Shown: positions 1 through 8,917 of the stretch, in pieces
Numbering within the stretch: position 1 is the stretch's first letter
How the letters are laid out: each line of letters starts with the position of its first letter
Assembly (NCBI GenBank): GCA_003250275.1
Contig: QKGW01000045.1
Coordinates: 1 to 15,493 of the forward strand
Direction: 5' to 3'
DNA: 15,493 bases
Origin: Alphaproteobacteria bacterium
GTDB lineage: Bacteria; Pseudomonadota; Alphaproteobacteria; Rhodospirillales; Rhodospirillaceae
Notes under the pieces: model-generated
What the model was told of the DNA's origin: nothing
What the model saw: only the letters and a program-made list of their open reading frames with translations
Database searches by the model: none
Position numbers and translations under genes: made by a program

Positions 1-2228
<2,228 letters not shown>

Positions 2229-2233
2229 GTCGC

Positions 2234-3424
2234 TCAACTCGTAAAGTCCTCTTGGTTGGGGAGGTCGCCCTCCCCGGTCACGGCGGCGTCGGCCACCGTC
2301 AGGAAACGTGCCCGGCCCGCGAGCGCGGCGAACAGCTGCGCGTCGGTGCCGGTGAGCCAGGACTGGCCGGGATACCCGACCAGCACGTCGAACAACGCGG
2401 CGCGGCGCGGCGCGTCCAGGTGCGCCGCCACCTCGTCGAGCAGCAGGAGGGGCGGCACCCCCCGCGTCAGAACCCGCGCCTGGGCGAGCACCAGGCCGAT
2501 CAGCAGCGCCTTCTGCTCGCCGGTCGAGGCGAGGTGCGCCGGCATCTCCTTGCCGAGGTGCACCGCGACGAGATCGCTGCGGTGCGGCCCCTCGGTGGTG
2601 GTTCCCGCCGCCGCGTCGACGCCGCGCTGCGCCGCCAGCCGCGCGCGGAACCCGTCTTCCACCGCCAGCGCCGAGGCGCCGGTGGTCAACTCGGCCTCGA
2701 CCTCGCCCGCGAGCGAGAGGCCGCAGCCGGGGAACGGCCCGTGACCGCGCGCCGCCTCGGGGGCGAGGCGCGCCAGCCAGTCGCAGCGCGCCGCCGCCAC
2801 CGCGACGCCCTGCGCCGCCATCACCGCCTCCAGCGCCGAGAGCCAGGCGTTCTCGCGCCGGCCTTCCTTCAGCAGCGCGAGGCGCTGGCGCATCGCCCGC
2901 TCGTAGGCCGAGGCGCGTTCCGCGTGGCCCGGATCGAGCGCGTTGACCATGCGGTCCATGAACCGCCGCCGCGCGGTCGCGCCCTCGACGAACAGCCGGT
3001 CCATCGCCGGGGTCAACCACAGCACCGGCATCACCCGGCCGAGGTCCGCGGTGGTGCGAAGCGGCTGGCCGTCCATCCGCACGATGCGCTTGTCGGGCCC
3101 TTCGCCGCCGGTCCAGCCGGTGCCGATGCGCACCGTCTCGCCGTCGCTCGTCACCTCCGCCGCCACCGCCCAGCTCGCCGCGCCGCCGCGCCGGGCGACC
3201 TCCGCGAGCTTCGCACGCCGGAGGCCGCGTCCGGGGGTGAGGAAGGAGACGGCTTCGAGCAGGTTGGTCTTGCCCGCGCCGTTGGCCCCGGTCAACACCA
3301 CCGGCTCGGCCCCGAGATCGAGCCTGAGCCGGGTGTAGCAACGGAACCCGGTGAGGGTCAGCCGCCGAACCGCCGTGCGCGTCGCGTCACCCTCCAACTG
3401 AAGCACCCGTACCGTCCGCTCCAT
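2234..3424 (-). CDS. recF: DNA replication and repair protein RecF
   Basis: SMC-like ATPase that binds gapped DNA and, with RecO and RecR, loads RecA at stalled or damaged forks. The 396-residue product shows Walker A GANGAGKT at 46-53 in a GANGAGKTNLLEA context, the ABC signature STGEQKALL at 300-308, and Walker B LLLLDEVAAHLD at 326-337. Length fits the family (about 360-400). The ATG at 3424 is used, 13 nt after the dnaN stop. The first ~20 residues before the conserved RRLTLTGFRCY strand are not typical, and a GTG at 3406, preceded by GGAG, is a possible alternative start. The stop is 5 nt before gyrB. Position between dnaN and gyrB is the usual one for this gene. Confidence 0.96.
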   Translation of the reverse strand: MERTVRVLQLEGDATRTAVRRLTLTGFRCYTRLRLDLGAEPVVLTGANGAGKTNLLEAVSFLTPGRGLRRAKLAEVARRGGAASWAVAAEVTSDGETVRIGTGWTGGEGPDKRIVRMDGQPLRTTADLGRVMPVLWLTPAMDRLFVEGATARRRFMDRMVNALDPGHAERASAYERAMRQRLALLKEGRRENAWLSALEAVMAAQGVAVAAARCDWLARLAPEAARGHGPFPGCGLSLAGEVEAELTTGASALAVEDGFRARLAAQRGVDAAAGTTTEGPHRSDLVAVHLGKEMPAHLASTGEQKALLIGLVLAQARVLTRGVPPLLLLDEVAAHLDAPRRAALFDVLVGYPGQSWLTGTDAQLFAALAGRARFLTVADAAVTGEGDLPNQEDFTS

Positions 3425-3437
3425 GCGCGCCGCGGCG

Positions 3438-4556
3438 TCAGACCCGCATCGGCATCAGCACGTAGACCGCGCTGGCGTCGCCGACGTCGCGCACCACCGT
3501 CGGCGAGGCGGCGTCGAGCATTCCGAAGCGCGCCGCGTCGCCCTCGATCTGACCCAGGATGTCGAGGAGGTAGCGGGCGTTGAAGCCGATGTCCAAGGGC
3601 GAGCCCTCGTAGGCCGCTTCCACCTCTTCCTCGGCGCTGCCGCTTTCCGGGCTCGACGCCGAGAGCCGCACCTGGCCCGACTGCACCTGAACCTTCACCG
3701 CGCGCGACTTCTCCGACGAGACCGCGGCGACGCGATCGACCGCCTGGGCGAAGGCCTTGCGGTCGATCTCCATCACCTTGTCGTTGTCGGTGGGGATCAC
3801 CCGCTCGTAGTCGGGGAAGGTGCCGTCGATCAGCTTCGAGGTCATCACCGCGTCGTCGAAGGCGAAGCGCACCCGCGATTCCGAGAGCGACACCGCGATG
3901 TCGGACTGGGTGTCCTCGATCAGCTTGCGGATTTCGGTGACGGTCTTGCGCGGCAGGATCACCCCCGGCATCCCCTGCGCGCCCTCGGGCAGCGGCAGTT
4001 CGACGCGGGCGAGACGGTGGCCGTCGGTGGCGACGGCGCGCAGCACCGGCACGCCCTCGGAGACCGACTGGTGGATGAAGATGCCGTTGAGGTAGTAGCG
4101 GGTTTCCTCGACCGCGATGGCGAAGCGGGTGCGGTCGATCAGGCCGCGCAGGTCCGCCGCGCCGATGCGGAAGTTGTGGGTCAGCGCGCCGCCGGTCATC
4201 TCCGGGAATTCGCTCACCGCGAGCGTCGAGAGCGAAAAGCGCGAGCGCCCCGAGGTGAGCATCAGTTGGCCCTCGGCCTGGCCGGTGGACAGCTCGACCT
4301 TGGCGCCGTCGGGCAGCTTGCGGACGATATCGAAGAGGATGTGCGCCGGCGCGGTGGTCGCGCCCGGCTCGATCACCTCGGCGGGGACGGTCTCGGTGAT
4401 GTCGAGATCGAGATCGGTCGCGTTCAGGCTCAGGCCCGCGTCGCCCGCCACCAGCTTGACGTTCGAGAGGATCGGAATGGTATTGCGCCGCTCGACGACG
4501 CTCTGCACGTGTTGCAACGATTTGAAGAGCTGTGCGCGCTCGATCGAAAGCTTCAT
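3438..4556 (-). CDS. dnaN: DNA polymerase III beta sliding clamp
   Basis: Processivity clamp of the replicative polymerase; a homodimeric ring that also docks Hda, MutS/MutL and translesion polymerases. The product is 372 residues, the usual length, from MKLSIERAQLFKSLQHVQSVVERRNTIPIL through YYLNG (154-158), ATDGHRLA (177-184) and GTFPDYERVIP (245-255) to a normal YVLMPMRV end. The frame stays open upstream to an ATG at 4658, but those 34 extra residues are Arg/Ser-rich and unlike any clamp N-terminus, so the ATG at 4556 is chosen; a GGTGGA about 12 nt upstream may serve as ribosome binding site. A separate promoter lies in the 206-nt gap after dnaA. recF follows 13 nt downstream. Confidence 0.97.
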   Translation of the reverse strand: MKLSIERAQLFKSLQHVQSVVERRNTIPILSNVKLVAGDAGLSLNATDLDLDITETVPAEVIEPGATTAPAHILFDIVRKLPDGAKVELSTGQAEGQLMLTSGRSRFSLSTLAVSEFPEMTGGALTHNFRIGAADLRGLIDRTRFAIAVEETRYYLNGIFIHQSVSEGVPVLRAVATDGHRLARVELPLPEGAQGMPGVILPRKTVTEIRKLIEDTQSDIAVSLSESRVRFAFDDAVMTSKLIDGTFPDYERVIPTDNDKVMEIDRKAFAQAVDRVAAVSSEKSRAVKVQVQSGQVRLSASSPESGSAEEEVEAAYEGSPLDIGFNARYLLDILGQIEGDAARFGMLDAASPTVVRDVGDASAVYVLMPMRV

Positions 4557-4681
4557 GTCGGTGCGGTCCACCCGTGATGACGGTTCATTCGAGGTTTCGG
4601 CAGCACCTTCGCGCCGCCGCGTTCCCCTCGCGAATAATGCCTTGAGAAACGAGAACAACCCCCCACCGAAGAGGGCCGGTC

Positions 4682-4709
4682 AGTATACCACAGGCGCACA
4701 TTCGCCCAA
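4682..4709 (-). promoter_or_regulatory. Predicted dnaN promoter (extended -10)
   Basis: In the 206-nt dnaA-dnaN gap, the minus strand carries TATACT (4682-4687; 5 of 6 matches to TATAAT), directly preceded by TGG, which makes an extended -10, and a weak -35 TTGGGC (4704-4709) at 16 nt spacing. Transcription would start near 4675 and leave a leader of about 118 nt before the dnaN ATG. No terminator hairpin with a T-run is visible between dnaA and this site, so read-through from dnaA is also likely. Motif calls are by eye. Confidence 0.5.
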
Positions 4710-4762
4710 GCAAAAAGCCATTGGAAGGAGGATGAAATCAGGGCGGAACGCGGCCCGGAACT

Positions 4763-6160
4763 TCAGTTTTCGAGCATACGCCGAAGCAGATCGACTTCCT
4801 CGGCGAAGTCGGTGTCCTGCTGGATCAGCTCCTCGACCTTTTTCACCGCGTGCATCACCGTGGTGTGGTCGCGGCCGCCGAACTTGCGGCCGATTTCGGG
4901 CAGCGAACGGGCGGTAAGCTGCTTCGACAGATACATCGCGATCTGGCGCGGGCGCGCCACCGCGCGGGCGCGCCGCGGCGACGACATGTCGGCGATCTTG
5001 ATGTTGAAGTGCTGGGCGACTTCCTTCTGGATCGCGTCGATGGTGAGGTGCCGTTCGCGCGTGCGCAGGAGGTCGTGCAGCACCTCCTGGGTGCCTTCGA
5101 GAGTGATGTCGCGCCCGATCAGCTGCGCGTGCGCGAACACCCGGCGCAGCGCGCCTTCGAGTTCGCGGACGTTGGTGGTGATCTTGTGGGCGAGGAATTC
5201 GAGGACCTTGGGCGGAACGATGATGTCGGCGGCGTCGGGCCGCGCCTGCTCCGCCTTGATCTGCTCGACCTTGGATTCGAGGATGCCGAGGCGCAGCTCG
5301 TAGCTCGTCGGGTGGATGTCGGCGACGAGGCCGCAGCCGAGGCGCGACTTCAGGCGTTCCTCGATCCCCTGGAGTTCGGTCGGCGACTTGTCCGCCGAGA
5401 TCACGATCTGCTTGCCCTGGTCCATCAGGGCGTTGAACGTGTGGAAGAACTCTTCCTGGGTCGAATCCTTGTCGGAGATGAACTGCACGTCGTCGATCAT
5501 CAGGACGTCGAGCGAGCGGAGCTGCTCCTTGAAGTTCATCATGTCGTGATAGCGCAGCGCCCGGATGAACCGGTACATGAATTTCTCGGCGGAGAGGTAG
5601 CCGACCGTGCGGCCCGGATCGCGCTCGCGGATGTGCCAGGCGATGGCGTGCATCAGGTGGGTCTTGCCGAGGCCGACGCCGGAATAGAGGAACAGCGGGT
5701 TGAACGGCGGGATATCGGATTCCGCGATCCGGCGCGCCGCCGCCCAGGCGAACTCGTTGGGCTTGCCGACGACGAACGAATCGAAGGTGAAGCGGCGGTC
5801 GAGCGGCGCGGCCATCGCGTCGTCGACCGGCGGCGCGGGCTCGGGCGCGACCGCGATCACCTCGGGCGCGGCTGCAGGATCGGGCTCGGCGAGGCCGGAA
5901 GCGCCGCGGCGCACCGGCTGGACCACGAACGACACCTCCATCGGCGCGCCCTGGACCTCGGCCCAGACCTCGCGGATGCGCGCGGCGTAATGGGTCACCA
6001 CCCAATCGCGGATGAAGCGCGTCGGCACGCCGAGGCACACCGCGTCATCGTGCGCTTCGACGACGCGAATCGGCTGTAGCCAGTTGCGAAACGCGGCATC
6101 GCCGATCTCGCCCCGCAGCCGATCCTGAACGTGCTCCCACTGCTGTTCCATCTGCCCCAT
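4763..6160 (-). CDS. dnaA: Chromosomal replication initiator protein DnaA
   Basis: AAA+ initiator that binds DnaA boxes, opens oriC and loads DnaB. From the ATG at 6160 the product is 465 residues: domain I (EQQWEHVQDRLRGEIGDAAFRNWLQPIRV), a Pro/Ala-rich linker (~85-118), AAA+ core with FDSFVVGKPNEFAWAAA (126-142), Walker A (S160-T167), Walker B LDVLMIDDVQF (217-227) and TTNVRELEGALRRVFAHA (328-345), and domain IV with the DnaA signature GGRDHTTVMHAVKKVEELI (428-446). Walker A reads SGVGLGKT, with Ser where GGVGLGKT is usual. The open frame extends to 6319, but upstream residues are Arg-rich and unconserved; 6160 has a GGCGGA at suitable spacing, and an ATG at 6151 (MEQQW) is also possible. 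It sits between rpsT and dnaN, as expected. No DnaA boxes flank it. Confidence 0.97.
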   Translation of the reverse strand: MGQMEQQWEHVQDRLRGEIGDAAFRNWLQPIRVVEAHDDAVCLGVPTRFIRDWVVTHYAARIREVWAEVQGAPMEVSFVVQPVRRGASGLAEPDPAAAPEVIAVAPEPAPPVDDAMAAPLDRRFTFDSFVVGKPNEFAWAAARRIAESDIPPFNPLFLYSGVGLGKTHLMHAIAWHIRERDPGRTVGYLSAEKFMYRFIRALRYHDMMNFKEQLRSLDVLMIDDVQFISDKDSTQEEFFHTFNALMDQGKQIVISADKSPTELQGIEERLKSRLGCGLVADIHPTSYELRLGILESKVEQIKAEQARPDAADIIVPPKVLEFLAHKITTNVRELEGALRRVFAHAQLIGRDITLEGTQEVLHDLLRTRERHLTIDAIQKEVAQHFNIKIADMSSPRRARAVARPRQIAMYLSKQLTARSLPEIGRKFGGRDHTTVMHAVKKVEELIQQDTDFAEEVDLLRRMLEN

Positions 6161-6176
6161 TGACCGCGTTTCCGCC

Positions 6177-6195
6177 CCGTTCGAAAGTCGAACGG
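6177..6195 (-). promoter_or_regulatory. Perfect inverted repeat just upstream of the dnaA ribosome binding site
   Basis: An 8-bp perfect inverted repeat (CCGTTCGA, 3-nt loop, TCGAACGG) ends 16 nt before the dnaA start codon, directly against the putative GGGGCGGA ribosome binding site. In RNA it would form a short stable hairpin; as DNA it could be an operator. Function is inferred. Confidence 0.45.
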
Positions 6196-6249
6196 ACTCC
6201 ACGCGGGAAAGCCCCCCGCGCAACCCCAAACCCGAATGCCGTGAACGCA

Positions 6250-6269
6250 CCGGCCCCCCTGTGGGCCGG
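6250..6269 (-). repeat. Inverted repeat in the dnaA leader
   Basis: CCGGCCC and GGGCCGG arms (7 bp, perfect) flank a 6-nt loop. It lies at the start of the leader if the predicted dnaA promoter is right. There is no T-run, so a simple terminator is unlikely. High G+C makes such palindromes common, hence the low confidence in a function. Confidence 0.35.
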
Positions 6270-6277
6270 AAGCGCCG

Positions 6278-6306
6278 ATGGTAGGCGCGCCCAAACCGGC
6301 GCGCAA
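6278..6306 (-). promoter_or_regulatory. Candidate dnaA promoter with an inverted repeat in its spacer
   Basis: Minus strand TTGCGC (6301-6306) and TACCAT (6278-6283) are spaced 17 nt apart. The matches are moderate (3/6 and 4/6). A perfect 7-bp inverted repeat (6285-6291 with 6298-6304, 6-nt loop) fills the spacer and overlaps the -35 element, so it could be an operator. This is the best candidate I see in the 333-nt rpsT-dnaA gap; the rest of that gap holds the rpsT terminator (6443-6461), the two other inverted repeats and no gene. Confidence 0.3.
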
Positions 6307-6442
6307 CGACGCAGCGCACATTCGTGAAAAATCGTTGGTCTGCCGCCGCTTTCGACGGTGCGGCGGGGTGGGCGGCAACCGCGGCGGCGGTTGCGGCGCG
6401 CCGAATCCGGTTGCAGCCGAGTCCGATCCCCGGACAAGCAAA

Positions 6443-6461
6443 GGGCGGCCCGAAGCCGCCC
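6443..6461 (-). terminator. Hairpin terminator after rpsT
   Basis: Perfect 7-bp stem GGGCGGC/GCCGCCC with a TTCGG-type loop, 32 nt beyond the rpsT stop, followed on the minus strand by TTTGCTTG. The T-run is short, so termination may be partial, but the position and the UUCG-like loop fit an intrinsic terminator separating rpsT from dnaA. Confidence 0.6.
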
Positions 6462-6493
6462 CTCGACCCGATCCGAGATGACCGGCTCTGTGC

Positions 6494-6754
6494 TTACATC
6501 GCCTTGATTTTCTGGGCGAGGCGCGAGGTCTTGCGCGAGACGGTGTTGCGGTGCATCACGCCGCGGCTGGCGCCACGGTGCAGCTCCGGCATCGCCGCCT
6601 TGAACGCCGCCTGCGCCTGATCCTTGTCGCCAGCAGCGATCGCGGCCTCGACCTTCTTCACGAAGGTGCGAATGCGGCTGACGCGGGTGGTGTTGATCTC
6701 GGCACGCCGCGCGTTGCGACGGATCCGCTTCTTCGAAGACTGGTGATTGGCCAT
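6494..6754 (-). CDS. rpsT: 30S ribosomal protein S20
   Basis: Primary 16S rRNA-binding protein of the small subunit. The 86-residue, Lys/Arg-rich protein begins MANHQSSKKRIRRNARR, continues through SRIRTFVKKVEAAIAAGDKDQAQ and ends with HRNTVSRKTSRLAQKIKAM; this is the full S20 helical bundle at normal length. It has its own near-consensus promoter about 35 nt upstream and a hairpin terminator downstream, so it is probably a single-gene transcript even though mutM and dnaA flank it on the same strand. The ribosome binding site is weak (no clear GGAGG before the ATG), a condition also seen for S20 in other bacteria where translation is autoregulated; that regulation is not shown here. Confidence 0.97.
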   Translation of the reverse strand: MANHQSSKKRIRRNARRAEINTTRVSRIRTFVKKVEAAIAAGDKDQAQAAFKAAMPELHRGASRGVMHRNTVSRKTSRLAQKIKAM

Positions 6755-6790
6755 GACGTGTTGAGCCCGTACGTTTGATCTGGAGCGCGG

Positions 6791-6819
6791 CTTATACGCT
6801 TGGAAGCTTCCGAGGTCAA
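6791..6819 (-). promoter_or_regulatory. Strong sigma70-type promoter for rpsT, with palindrome in the spacer
   Basis: Minus strand TTGACC (6814-6819) and TATAAG (6791-6796), each 5/6 to consensus, with exactly 17 nt between them. Predicted start near 6784, giving a leader of about 30 nt. The spacer contains a perfect 10-bp palindrome, GGAAGCTTCC (6802-6811), a plausible repressor or activator site. This is the best promoter match in the window. Confidence 0.75.
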
Positions 6820-6859
6820 CCGCTTTCGTGCCGGAAAACGCCCGCTTCCGGGAAGTTTT

Positions 6860-7222
6860 TCAATCTGAGGTCAAGAGGATCCGCAGCACCGTCGGCGAGC
6901 CGTTGCCGACGACCTCGAACGACAGGGTTTCCGCGCCGCGCTCGAAGCGGGTCTGGCTTTTGCGCGTCCAGCCCATCTGCGGCAGGGTCTCGGCGTAGGC
7001 GGCGAGCACCGCCTTGGCCGGCTGGCTGGTCTGCGCGAAGGTTTCGACGATGCGGCCCTGCGGGGTGTCGAACACGGTCACCGAGTCGGGGTCCTGATGC
7101 AGCCCGGCGAGCAGCGGCAGATCCTCGTGGCCCGAAAGGTATTGCTGGGCGAGCGCGGGCGTCGCGCCGAGGAGGGCGAGCGCCACCGCCGCCCCGCGCA
7201 CCCAGTTCCGCCGTCCGTTCAT
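6860..7222 (-). CDS. Small secreted protein of unknown function
   Basis: A 120-residue protein with a clear Sec signal peptide: basic start MNGRRNWVRG, hydrophobic core AAVALALLGATP, and a signal peptidase I site after ALA (residue 25). The mature ~95 residues (QQYLSGHEDLPLLAGLHQDPDSVTVFDTPQGRIVETFAQTSQ...) contain no cysteine and no membrane segment, so a soluble periplasmic protein is expected. I recognise the style (DLPLLAGL, phosphate-free FDTPQGRIVETFA, AAYAETLPQMGW) as a small conserved alphaproteobacterial exported protein but cannot assign a function. The ATG at 7222 has a GAGGG ribosome binding site 6 nt upstream. It starts 16 nt after the mutM stop, so it is very likely co-transcribed with mutM; rpsT downstream has its own promoter. 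Confidence 0.85.
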   Translation of the reverse strand: MNGRRNWVRGAAVALALLGATPALAQQYLSGHEDLPLLAGLHQDPDSVTVFDTPQGRIVETFAQTSQPAKAVLAAYAETLPQMGWTRKSQTRFERGAETLSFEVVGNGSPTVLRILLTSD

Positions 7223-7238
7223 CCGCGCCCTCGCCCGC

Positions 7239-8066
7239 TCATCTCTGACATGCCGGACAATAATACGTGGAACGCCCCGACTGTACGACCCGTTTGATCG
7301 CGTGGCCGGGTTTTCCGCTCGGGCAGGGCGCGCCCTCGCGGTCGTAGACGCGGAAGGTCATCTGGAAATAGCCGGTGCCGCCGTCGGGCAGGCGGTGGTC
7401 CTTGAGCGTCGAGCCGCCCGCCGCGACCGCCTCGGCGAGCACCGCCTTGATCGCCGCGGCGAGGCGCGCGAGCCGCCTGGGCCCGATCCCGCCCGCCGCC
7501 GCGAACGGCGATATGCCGGCGCGGAAGAGCGATTCGCAGACATAGATATTGCCGAGCCCGGCGATCGCGGTCTGGTCGAGCAGCGCGAGCTTGACCGGCT
7601 GGGCGCGCCCGGCGAACGCGGCGGCGAGCACCCGCGCGTCGAAGTCCGCCGAAAGCGGCTCGGGGCCGAGGCGGGCATAGAGCGGGTCGGCTTCGAGCGC
7701 GCCCGCCGCGGCGTAGTCGACGAAGCCGAAGCGGCGCGGATCGTGGAAGGTAACGACGTCGCCCGAATCGAGGGTGAAGCGCACGTGGTCGTGGCGGTCG
7801 GGCGGCGGCGCGCCGTGGGTCATCCCGAGGCTGCCCGACATCCCGAGGTGGATCAGCACCGCGCCGCCGTCGTCGAGACGCCAGATCATCAGCTTGCCGC
7901 GCCGGTCGAGTTCGAGCACCCGCCGCCCGACGACGCTCTGGCCGAATCCCTCGGGCACCGCGCGGCGCAGATCCGGCCGCCCGATCCACACCCCGGAAAT
8001 CCCCCGTCCCGCGACGAACGGCGCAAGTCCGAGGCGGACGGTTTCGACTTCCGGCAGTTCGGGCAT
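7239..8066 (-). CDS. mutM: Formamidopyrimidine-DNA glycosylase (Fpg/MutM)
   Basis: Bifunctional glycosylase/AP lyase that excises 8-oxoguanine and ring-opened purines. The 275-residue protein starts MPELPEVETV, giving the catalytic Pro2 and Glu3 after Met removal, has Lys58 in RRGKL, HLGMSGSL (73-80), HDPRRFGF (108-115), and the helix-two-turn-helix LLDQTAIAGLGNIYVCESLFRAGISP (162-187, Asn173). The C-terminal zinc finger is unusual: C248 and the pair C270/C273 are present with the VVQSGRSTYYC hairpin, but the second cysteine of the first CxxC is missing (CPSGKPGHAI), with His255 nearby. The ATG at 8066 has AAGGA 5 nt upstream. It is divergent from ubiE across 74 nt and upstream of the secreted-protein gene. 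The identity is secure; whether zinc is bound is open. Confidence 0.95.
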   Translation of the reverse strand: MPELPEVETVRLGLAPFVAGRGISGVWIGRPDLRRAVPEGFGQSVVGRRVLELDRRGKLMIWRLDDGGAVLIHLGMSGSLGMTHGAPPPDRHDHVRFTLDSGDVVTFHDPRRFGFVDYAAAGALEADPLYARLGPEPLSADFDARVLAAAFAGRAQPVKLALLDQTAIAGLGNIYVCESLFRAGISPFAAAGGIGPRRLARLAAAIKAVLAEAVAAGGSTLKDHRLPDGGTGYFQMTFRVYDREGAPCPSGKPGHAIKRVVQSGRSTYYCPACQR

Positions 8067-8104
8067 TTCGATCCTTCGGGAACGGTGGCGGACGCATTTT
8101 CAAC

Positions 8105-8138
8105 ATGGTGCGGCGCTCCGCCATCCGCTATGGTGCGG
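8105..8138. repeat. 9-bp direct repeat in the mutM/ubiE divergent promoter gap
   Basis: ATGGTGCGG occurs at 8105-8113 and again at 8130-8138, 25 bp apart, inside the 74-nt gap between two divergent genes. The second copy ends 2 nt before the ubiE ATG. It could be a pair of regulator sites or a local duplication; no convincing -35/-10 pair for either gene was found in the gap. Confidence 0.4.
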
Positions 8139-8140
8139 AC

Positions 8141-8917
8141 ATGCCGACACCTTCGCACACCACCCAGGACGAGACCACTCACTTCGGCTTCCGCACCGTG
8201 GCCACCGCCGCCAAGGCCGGTCTGGTGCGCGAGGTGTTCGACGCCGTCGCCGACCGCTACGACGTGATGAACGACCTCATGAGCATGGGGGTTCACCGCC
8301 TCTGGAAGAACGCGATGATCGACGTGCTGAACCCGCGCCCCGGGCTCACCTACCTCGACGTCGCGGGCGGCACCGGCGACATCGCCTTCCGCATCCGCAA
8401 GCGCGTCGCGGAGAAGGGCGGTTCCGCGCGCATCATCGTCGCCGACATCAACACCGAAATGCTGCGCGTCGGCCGCGACCGCGCGATCGACAAGGGCATC
8501 TCGGGCGATCTCGAATGGCTCTGCCTCGACGCGATGGACGTGCCGCTGCCCGACCGCTCGGTCGACGTCTACACCATCGCCTTCGGGCTCCGCAACGTCA
8601 CCGACATCAAGAAGGCGCTCGCCGAGGCGCGCCGCGTGCTCAAGCCCGGCGGCCGCTTCATGTGCCTCGAATTCTCGAAGGTGGTGCTGCCGATTCTCGA
8701 CAAGGCGTACGACACCTATTCCTTCACCGTGCTGCCGTTCCTCGGCCGGACCGTCGCCCACAACGCCGACGCCTACCGCTACCTCGCCGAAAGCATCCGC
8801 AAGATGCCGCCGCAGGACGAACTGGCGGCGTGGATGCGCGAGGTCGGGTTCGGCAACGTCGGCTACCGCAACTATTCAGGCGGGATCGCGGCGCTGCACT
8901 CCGGCTGGCGGATCTGA
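8141..8917 (+). CDS. ubiE: Ubiquinone/menaquinone biosynthesis C-methyltransferase UbiE (Coq5)
   Basis: SAM-dependent methyltransferase that C-methylates the demethoxy-benzoquinone ring in ubiquinone synthesis. The 258-residue product from the ATG at 8141 shows the N-terminal THFGFRTV (13-20), VADRYDVMNDLMSMGVHRLWK (37-56), SAM motif I YLDVAGGTGDIAFR (71-84), the acidic ADIN (101-104), the Coq5/UbiE hallmark YTIAFGLRNVTD (144-155), LKPGGRFMCLEFS (167-179), and the NYSGGIAALHSGWRI C-terminus. The open frame begins at an ATG at 8105, but the extra 12 residues are not conserved. The stop overlaps the ubiB start by one base (TGATG), implying translational coupling; ubiE-ubiB adjacency is typical of quinone loci. 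No clear ribosome binding site precedes the start. Confidence 0.96.
   Translation: MPTPSHTTQDETTHFGFRTVATAAKAGLVREVFDAVADRYDVMNDLMSMGVHRLWKNAMIDVLNPRPGLTYLDVAGGTGDIAFRIRKRVAEKGGSARIIVADINTEMLRVGRDRAIDKGISGDLEWLCLDAMDVPLPDRSVDVYTIAFGLRNVTDIKKALAEARRVLKPGGRFMCLEFSKVVLPILDKAYDTYSFTVLPFLGRTVAHNADAYRYLAESIRKMPPQDELAAWMREVGFGNVGYRNYSGGIAALHSGWRI

Noticed and set aside
4557..4658. N-terminal extension of DnaN from an ATG at 4658
   Set aside because: The 34 extra residues are not clamp-like and lie in the leader behind the predicted promoter; MKLSIERAQ at 4556 matches the family start.
4680..4692. DnaA box-like TATACCACA next to the dnaN promoter
   Set aside because: It matches TTATCCACA at only 6 of 9 positions, is single, and coincides with the extended -10. 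No cluster of boxes or AT-rich tract is visible in any gap, so an oriC call is not supported.
6161..6319. N-terminal extension of DnaA from 6319
   Set aside because: The extension is Arg/Gly-rich, covers the inverted repeats and the ribosome binding site, and has no counterpart in DnaA domain I.
6840..6862. CTTCC/GGAAG followed by TTTTT near the end of the secreted-protein gene
   Set aside because: On the plus strand it would be a terminator with an impossibly tight loop and no upstream plus-strand gene; it overlaps the stop region of the minus-strand gene.
8129..8134. TATGGT as -10 of ubiE
   Set aside because: It lies 6 nt before the start codon, has no matching -35 at suitable spacing, and is part of the direct repeat; a leaderless ubiE cannot be supported from sequence alone.
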